A stretch of 64,000 bases of DNA from Russula earlei (Eukaryota > Basidiomycota > Agaricomycetes > Russulales > Russulaceae): the NCBI GenBank assembly GCA_025769875.1, contig JAGFNK010000216.1, positions 18,544-82,543 on the forward strand, written 5' to 3'. Below the pieces are notes generated by a model. That model searched no databases, was not told where the DNA came from, and was given only the letters and a program-made list of their open reading frames with translations. The position numbers and the translations under genes were made by a program. Positions 57,578 to 64,000 of this stretch are shown piece by piece; position 1 is the stretch's first letter; the number at the start of each line of letters is the position of its first letter.

Positions 57578-60500
57578 TCCCTGCGCCCATGTTCGGACAG
57601 CGCCCATGTTCGGACACCATCAATTTCTCACGTAGCTCTTACTCAACCACTACAATACTTTGCATACTGTATATAGTACCTTTTATCTACATACACAATA
57701 AATTTTTTTGATGAAAATCATGTTGTGTTTCAAAATCTAAAAATGGCTGTTTGTCATGCTTGCCAGCTGATGCCTTGTTGGAGCTCTTAGTCTGAGTCGG
57801 AGCTCTTAGTTGGTCGCAAGTCGCACACCACTCAATGGTCAATTAGGCCAAAAAGGGTAATTAGCAGTTAATCTTATCATGCACGATGGCTCTAGCACTC
57901 TGGAGGCCTAGTGCACACAGAATTTAGTGTATCACGTCGCGTCGCGTCGCATCATTTTGTTTATTACCATATGCCTGCTCAGAGAAAGAGGTCTGCATAC
58001 CAACAAGACAATAAAACAAGGCATGAGGGCCAAATCCAAGAGATTATAGACGATCTCAGTGCTGGTAGATATGTTTCATTCCGATCGGCCACCAGAGCAT
58101 TGGGAGTGAGTGAATCTAAGATCTACCCATTCTGCCTCATCAAACAAGTGCTGTAGATCGCATTGTCAACACTTACAGATCGGGCCAAAGGTCGCCATCA
58201 AACCCTGAGTGTTAGTGCTGCCAAAAGACAAAAGCTTGCTCCAGATCAGGAGAAAGTGCTTGCACAATGGGCAGCTCAGCGTGGTTCAATGGGGATTCCA
58301 TTATCCAAAGCAGACATTCAGATGCACGCAACTGTCATCTCTGGCAAGACAGTTGGGAAAACATGGCTCAGGAAGTTCTTGGCAAGACATCCAGATCTAT
58401 CTCTGGCAAAGCCCTCAAAGCTTGACCCCAAACGCGCAAAGCACTTCAATCCTGTGGTCATAAATCATTACTTTGATCAGCTAGATAACCTCCATGCAGA
58501 GTTTGATGGGATTCCTCCCGAACACATCTGGAACATGGATGAGAAGGGTATCCAGATGGGTGGGGGTCGGAAGAGTACTGGAAGGAAGTACTGCTTTCCG
58601 AGATTGCAGCGCACCAAACTCATCATGAAGAGTGATAATCTTGAGCTGGTAACTATCCTAGAATGTGTCTCAGCTGCTGGGGCAGTTGTTCTGCCATCAT
58701 TCTGTCTTCAATCAGGCTCTACCCCGGATCTGCACAATCTAAGCGATGAGGAGTGGGGAAGGTTTGCACTCTGCATCGGATCTGCCTCTTGTGATTGCTG
58801 ATTAGATAACTACTCAAGCCTCTATTTCTCAGATGCTGGATGGACCAATGCAGAGAACTATCAACAGTGGCTCCAGGAGGTCTTTATCCCCTTTGCAGCA
58901 CCACGCATCATGGATTGCACAAAGCCGATCGTCCTTGCTGTGGATGGACATAGCACACATGAACACACAGATGCTAAGCGCATAATCTACAAGTTTCTCG
59001 ATGATCAAGACATCGAGATCCGCACACTGTGCTTTCCATCAAAGACAACACATAGGACTCAGCCCCTTGATGTCCTTATCTTCACCTCAGTTGATCATAA
59101 ATGGCAGGAGATCTGCAGTGCAAGCGTGATCAAGGGCATCCAGATCGATCGCCATTCAGTGATCCCGATGTATATTCATGCTACGTGGGAGGTATTCACT
59201 GAAAGGTTAATCAAGAGCGCCTTCAAGAAGGCTGGTCTCTATCCAGTCAACCGTTCTGTCTTTGGTCCTGAGGATTTTGCACCAAGCCAAGCCTCATCAA
59301 CGATCACACATCTCCCTGATTCATTTCCAACATATGTCCCATCATCAGATCCCATTGATCTGTCCGATGATGACTGGGTCCCATCACAATCTGATGCCAG
59401 TTCCAGATCTTCCAGCCCTGATCCCAGTCTTGATCTGGGTTCTGATCCTGATCCCAATGCAGATCAAGCGCATCTGGAATCCAATCAAACTGATGTTGCA
59501 GCCAAGCCATTGTCAGGATTTATGTGTGCCCTGGCAGATTTGGAATCCAAAGCAGTCAACAGGACACGCTCCAAAATGGCACATCGCAATCTTATCGCAT
59601 CAAGACATCCGCAGATCATCTCGCTTGAAGAGGATCTTGCGCTCTCCCCAGATGAATGCTTATCAGAGCTGTGCTCTGTCCGGCAGCAGCTCCTTGCCAC
59701 TCAGGAAGCTCTGGGTCAGGCCCTTAGTGAAATTCTCTCAGCCAATGCCCATTGCACCTCAATTCACAAAGAGCTTGATATGGTCAAGGAACAACTTGAA
59801 AATAGTCGGAAATCAAAAGAGCGTGGATCTAAGAAGATCAAAGCACACTTTGTCACATCTAGGGACCTCCGATCTAAATTTGATCAAGAGGATGAGGAGC
59901 AGCTACAAAAGGAAAAGGCCACCAAAGAGAAACAAGCCCAAAATGCAGAACATGAGCGTCATCTGGAATATCAAGCCCATAATAGAGTGTTCATTGGCTG
60001 GCTGTCATCCTACAAGAAGGATGACCTCCGTGCACTCGCAAAAGCCCTCAACATATCTGATAAGGGCACCAACTCGGAACTGTTATCTCGGATCACAGAT
60101 CACTTTAATATTTCCCCCGATCTTCAGATCAACTCAAGGTATTCTGGACTATTTAACAAATCGACTCGCTCTCAGAAGGACAATGAAGTAATGCACCCTG
60201 AGGAGCAATCAAGAGTAGATGGCAACAAGATCTTATCATCATATTCAGATCAGAATCTCCATCCCTCTGCACATCTTCCGAACACGCTTGCATCTTCCAG
60301 TTCATATCGCACCCCGTCCTCCTCTCATACCCAACAACAATATCCCACAGATAATGCACCCTTACCTCTGTACCATCCCATACCTTATCCCAGCACTAAA
60401 GATCAGAACTTTCAATCTCAGTTATATTCCTTCTAGAACAATTTGATCACTTATTCCTATGTATATACATTGGTGATCTAATTACTATCAGATCCTTAGA

Positions 60501-60677
60501 ATGTGTGAGATCGGTTTATTGAGTGAGTCTTGAGTGTGCAGCATCCAAATGCACTTGCACGTATGCGCGTGGGAATGTTGTATTCAACTCCCATGCCGGT
60601 GAAAGCCGAGAGCAACCTGGTGGGATTTGAAACTTTTGGGGTGACAGAGCGTGACTGTCCGAACATGGGCGCAGGGA
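57578..60677 (+). mobile_element. Tc1/mariner-superfamily (pogo-like) DNA transposon, apparently complete
   Basis: Terminal inverted repeats begin TCCCTGCGCCCATGTTCGGA at 57578 and end with its reverse complement at 60677 (about 23 bp). TA dinucleotides flank both ends (57576-57577 and 60678-60679), the target duplication typical of the superfamily. The CGCCCATGTTCGGACA part of the left TIR is directly repeated once at 57601-57617, possibly an internal transposase-binding site. It contains one intact transposase gene. Total 3.1 kb. Confidence 0.92.
57971..60436 (+). CDS. pogo/Tigger-like DDE transposase
   Basis: Three exons (57971-58105, 58157-58761, 58819-60436) join in frame to 785 residues with no stop. 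N-terminal helix-turn-helix (FRSATRALGIALSTLTDRAKG, completed across intron 1) and a CENPB-type DNA-binding segment (GIPLSKADIQMHA, GKTVGKTWLRKFLARHPDL). The DDE catalytic core has Asp in HIWNMDEKGIQMGG, Asp in IVLAVDGHSTHEH and Asp in THRTQPLDVLIF (a DDD triad as in pogo/Fot1). A long C-terminal extension is Ser/Asp-rich, then coiled-coil-like (about residues 480-600: KELDMVKEQLENSRKSKERG), then a Gln/Pro-rich tail. The intact frame and clean TIRs suggest recent activity. Its codon use differs from the GC-rich host genes nearby. Confidence 0.93.
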
Positions 60678-60911
60678 TAGTATACTCGTTCTAGTATGAT
60701 ACTGTTTACTCTAACCCCGGTCTCGATGTACATAAACCTGCCTTCATCTCGAAGATGAGGGCAAGCAGAAAGCAGACGATCAATTGAGAGCCTTCTTGGC
60801 TCATCCCTCCATCTCACTCCCCTCTCTCTCCCCCCAAATCAAGTCTAACCATCCCCTCGGGCAAACAACTTCCTCTCGCAGCACAGACACACCAACGTGT
60901 CGGCTTACAGT

Positions 60912-62371
60912 ATGGCGCTCAATTCTGTTGACCGATAGGGATAGCGTCAAAGGGAGGTAAGCCCCACTCCTCTGGAATAAAGTCCTCGAGTGAGCGGAGG
61001 ATTTAGTCAGGTTTCTCTATGTCCAGCGAGGGTTGGATGCTGAGCAGATTCTCATCCGGGACCCACACCACTGCGAGAGAAACGAAGTGAAGATCAAGGA
61101 GGAGGAACATAAAAACAAAGGAGGCCAACACACCGCTCATCCCGGCACGCTTGCCCGCCTGCACGCCTGGAACTGCGTCCTCAAACACCAGTCTGTGCGC
61201 CCGCTCCTCACGCTCCGCCTCGGCGACTATCCCTCCCTCCTCGTTTGGCCTGACGGCGCGCCCGAGCATGCGAGCGGCTGCGAGTAACCTGTCCGGAAAC
61301 GGCTTGCCGCGTCCCGCAGCGTCGTCCCCGCAGACGACATTAGAGCCAAAGTGCACAAACGCGTGCTGCAGATGCGCCGTTTTGCGGTGAAAGCTGCGCC
61401 GCATGGAGCCGGTCGCGATGCTGATGGGGATGCCGTGGGCGGCAAGGTGCGCGACAAGCCGCGCGACGCCCGGAAGCAGCTGCACGTGTGGCCAGCGCGC
61501 ATCCTGCTCTGCAGTGCGTCGTGCGAGGTAGTCGTCGATCGTGAGTGGGATGTCGGGAAGTGGGAGAGCAGATGGGCTGCTGCCACGTGATTGGCTTGGG
61601 CGGGGTCGGAGGTCGGTTGGTCGGTGTATCAGATCCGTGGGCAGCAGGCAGGGAGAGGCCCTGGCATGTGACGTACATTTACCCATAAGGCCAGCCTTTA
61701 TATCCCAAGTCATCTCTGCCCCATCGGGTGCCAGAATATCATCTGTGTGATGGGATTAGCTGGATGAGAGGCTTACAGTGTTTGAGGACAGCTACTGGTG
61801 ACATCCATATAGACACGCTCGGAATCGATCATCAGCCCTGCGAAGCCAAATTGTCACCCCCAGCCGAATCGCAGCGCATTCAGACGGACCGTCCATGTCA
61901 AAGATGACATATTCTATTATTTTGTGGGATGGCATCTGAGAGAACAGCGTATCGGATTGCTCTGCCATAATTATTGTGCGGCGTTTTCGAACGCGCTTGT
62001 GTGTGCGGTGCAAATTCCGCAGTAGGACAGCTCACGGTTCGTGTCGCGGTCGTGTGTCTTTCCTTGGGTCAGATGTACCGCTAAGCGAGCTGTTGTAGGC
62101 TCAGATTTCAGAGGGGCCAAGATGATACTCATTTTGCATGCCCTTGAATGTGGTTTTTTGGCGCTACCAAGCCTGAGTGAATAAGTTGAGGCGATGTGCC
62201 ACAACAGCCACTGATTGCCCTGCCATGGACCTCAGGTCTGGATTTCCTTCTATTGTTTCACAAATATAAGGTAGTGTCAGTTTTGGGTGTGAACACCTCG
62301 AGTCAGGGACTCTCACTCTACCACTGTTTCACTGCTGCCCTCTGACTGCCCACAAACTCAGAGCACCCTCT

Positions 62372-62374
<3 letters not shown>
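60912..62374. repeat. Direct repeat, copy 2
   Basis: Second copy of 51028-52494 in the same orientation. It stops exactly where the poly(T) tract starts. It carries the HAD pseudogene and its promoter region, with several small deletions relative to copy 1 (for example around 61785 and 62080-62105). Confidence 0.9.
60919..61935 (-). pseudogene. HAD phosphatase pseudogene, copy of 51035-52058
   Basis: Nearly the same sequence as the intact gene, but at least two lesions are visible. A base is missing in the C run of the SHFPDIP region (about 61557), shifting frame. A TAA replaces the GAT/CAA pair after EKPD near 61003, truncating the C-terminus. Catalytic-region residues also drift (GKPFPDRLL for GKPFPDVFL; ATGSMRRSF for ATGSVRRSF). 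The N-terminal ATG (61935) and the FDMDG motif are preserved. Probably non-functional. Confidence 0.85.

Positions 62375-62402
<28 letters not shown>
62375..62402 (-). repeat. Poly(A) tail of a reverse-strand retroposed sequence
   Basis: 28 consecutive T on the + strand, i.e. 28 A on the minus strand. An AATAAA signal on the minus strand (62417-62412) lies about 10 nt before it, as in a genuine mRNA 3' end. The tract abuts the end of direct repeat copy 2. Confidence 0.9.
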
Positions 62403-62929
62403 GGAAAGCATTTTATTCTGATAGTTAAGTATGGTAACTACTTAGAATAAGTGTTAGATAGCAGGAGAAAAAGGTTCAGCCCTATCTAATGCGCTGTAGC
62501 TGGTGCGTGGACCAGGTGTGAGGGTAAAATGCGCTTATGCACAACCCCGTTAGGGGACAGTGTGGGACTCAGGGCACCTAGCCTGGGGGGCAGGGCTAAG
62601 GTGACCTCCTACCCACTAAAACCTCATGGAATGAGAGCCAGTTCATTGGGAGTTCCATGGTTTTCTTGAGGAGATGTGGCAAAATTCATACAAATTTGTA
62701 GCAAACAGTTTGTGAAAATTAATTTTATATTTTGTTACACTAAATTTCTGTTACAAAATGATGAAATAAGTAAATAGTATTGACAAGATTTTAGGACATA
62801 CATAATATTAAAAAAATTTTAAAATTTTGGGTGAAACATAATTGTGAAAAAATCAAAACTGCAAAAATTTGGGTTTATGAAAAAGGTGGAATAAAAATTG
62901 TGAAATTTTTGGAATTTTTGAAAAAGTTT

Positions 62930-63485
62930 TGGCCCCTTTTACCAACCGAGAATTCTTGAATCTTGAACTTGAACTTGGATTTCGGGATTTTCCAGGAGTG
63001 ACAGGAGTGACAGGAGTGATGTAAGTGATATGATGTATATAATAAATTAATATGCATTTTTTTCTGTTGTCATTTGCATATTCACATATTTGGGGTTACA
63101 CATGATGTGTCAGCATCAAACTCAGAGTCGAGCAGTCTAACTTGAGCTCAACATCTGGGTGCTTGCAGCCCCATTTTCACCAGAGCTGCACATACAAAAT
63201 TTGCACAAAGATGTGCACCCACACATTGGTGACACATATTCTGCCTTAATGACATGCTTGCAATACCCCACTTGGAAGGAGTGGAAGGAAGGGTTAGAAA
63301 AAATATTTTACATATCATATGTAAACCCAGCAAATCACACCAGAAAATAACTCATATTTGAAATGGACTCATATTAGTTTATTATGTCACTTACATCACA
63401 CCTGTCATTCCTGTCACTCCTGGAAAATCCCAAAATCCAAGTTCAAGTTCAAGATTCAAGAATTCTCAGTTGGTAAAAGGGGGCC
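62930..63485. mobile_element. Foldback/MITE-like element with about 100-bp inverted repeats
   Basis: 62930-63029 (from GGCCCCTTTTACCAACCGAG) and 63385-63485 are inverted copies with only a few mismatches, including a GGAGTGACA tandem at the inner end of each arm. The inner about 355 bp has no long frame. The composition and long arms fit a non-autonomous foldback DNA element. Target duplications could not be defined. Confidence 0.85.
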
Positions 63486-63496
63486 CTTTGTGACTT

Positions 63497-63869
63497 GAAT
63501 AAGATGTTAGGGAGATAAAGTTTTGTTATAATCATTGATGAGAACAAAATCTAGCCCTATAGAAAACATAATGTTATCATTTTTAATGAAGAAAATTTTT
63601 GAATACATTCACAATTTTGTTAAAGGAAAATTTTTGACAAAACAGAATATGAAATCCTAAAGTTGTTTCATCATTTTGTCATTGGAATAAAGATGTCAGA
63701 GAGATAAAGTTTTGTTATAATCATTCATGACAACAAAATCTAGCATTTTAGAAAACATAATGTTAACATTCTTCATGCAGAAAATTTTTGAATACATTCA
63801 CAATTTTGTGAAAGGAAAAATTGTGACAAAACTGAATATGAAATCCAAAAGATGTTTCATCATTTTGTT
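63497..63869. repeat. Two tandem 188-bp units
   Basis: 63497-63684 and 63685-63869 align throughout (shared GAGATAAAGTTTTGTTATAA, AAAATTTTTGAATACATTCA and TTTCATCATTTTG). Divergence is moderate, so the duplication is not recent. Confidence 0.85.
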
Positions 63870-63921
63870 TATAACATTTAGATATATTATGGTCAATTCT
63901 GAATGATGCTGGACATCTATA

Positions 63922-64000
63922 CACCACAAAAAGAGGCCATAAAGTTTGAGCCGAGCAATGATAGCACAAGTGACACAACTTTATGGCCTCTTTTGTGGTG
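63922..64000. repeat. Inverted repeat with about 24-bp arms at the window edge
   Basis: CACCACAAAAAGAGGCCATA from 63922 is mirrored by 63977-64000 (one base shorter in the A run), with about 31 nt between. It may be one end of a further element that continues past 64000. Confidence 0.85.

Larger units (their letters stand above)
62403..64000 (-). mobile_element. Probable non-LTR-type retroposed or composite AT-rich element, continuing beyond the window
   Basis: DNA from the poly(A) site to the window end is much more AT-rich than the rest and shows no host-like gene. The part next to the tail (62403-62680) reads, on the minus strand, like an untranslated 3' region. Further on it contains the foldback element, a tandem duplication and a hairpin. 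No reverse transcriptase or endonuclease frame is visible, so it could be a 5'-truncated LINE, a SINE or a retroposed transcript. The other end is outside the window. Confidence 0.5.

Overview
The window is nuclear DNA of a filamentous basidiomycete, most likely a wood- or litter-decay Agaricomycete. Genes are broken by many introns of about 50-70 nt with GT(A/G)NG(T/C) donors. Housekeeping genes (GOT1, ferredoxin reductase, RACK1, RVS161/HOB3, SEY1) have fungal architecture. The accessory content (F-box families, Goodbye-NACHT-ankyrin STAND proteins, pogo-type transposon) is typical of mushroom-forming fungi. Exon joins were inferred by eye from reading frame, splice signals and protein-family conservation.

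Layout. 1-5.4 kb: two tandem F-box paralogues, the first cut by the window edge, separated by repeat-like DNA. 5.7-11.8 kb: conserved block with GOT1 (-) divergent from adrenodoxin/ferredoxin reductase (+), an NmrA-like oxidoreductase (+) and an eight-exon nucleoside hydrolase (-). 13.4-20.8 kb: very large Goodbye-NACHT-ankyrin gene (-), here STAND-1, with about 35 highly similar ankyrin units and one apparent frameshift. 21.2-22.5 kb: RACK1 (+), whose third intron carries a U24-like C/D snoRNA. 22.8-33.6 kb: poorly characterised proteins (one with a Cys-less glutaredoxin fold) separated by long gene-poor gaps. 34-47.4 kb: BAR protein (+), SEY1 dynamin-like GTPase (-), acetoacetyl-CoA synthetase-like gene (+, with indels), PA-TM-RING E3 ligase (-) and class-III aminotransferase (-). 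48.7-50.5 kb: glucoamylase-like gene lacking both catalytic glutamates.

51-64 kb is the most dynamic part. An intact HAD phosphatase gene (-) and its decayed copy form direct repeats of about 1.45 kb, about 8.4 kb apart. Between them sit a second Goodbye-NACHT-ankyrin gene (STAND-2, +), a near-perfect palindrome and an apparently intact Tc1/mariner-pogo transposon with TIRs, TA target duplication and an uninterrupted transposase. The second repeat ends exactly at a 28-nt poly(T) run that is the poly(A) tail of a reverse-strand retroposed sequence. That retroposed region also holds a 100-bp-arm foldback element, a 188-bp tandem duplication and a terminal hairpin.

The central biological theme is the pair of NLR-like STAND genes. 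Both share exon phases, a 600-nt NACHT exon and a 25-nt microexon holding the core of the Walker A motif. Both have recently amplified ankyrin repeats, the pattern expected of fungal self/non-self recognition receptors. Several accessory genes carry single-base indels, so either decay or unpolished assembly must be considered.
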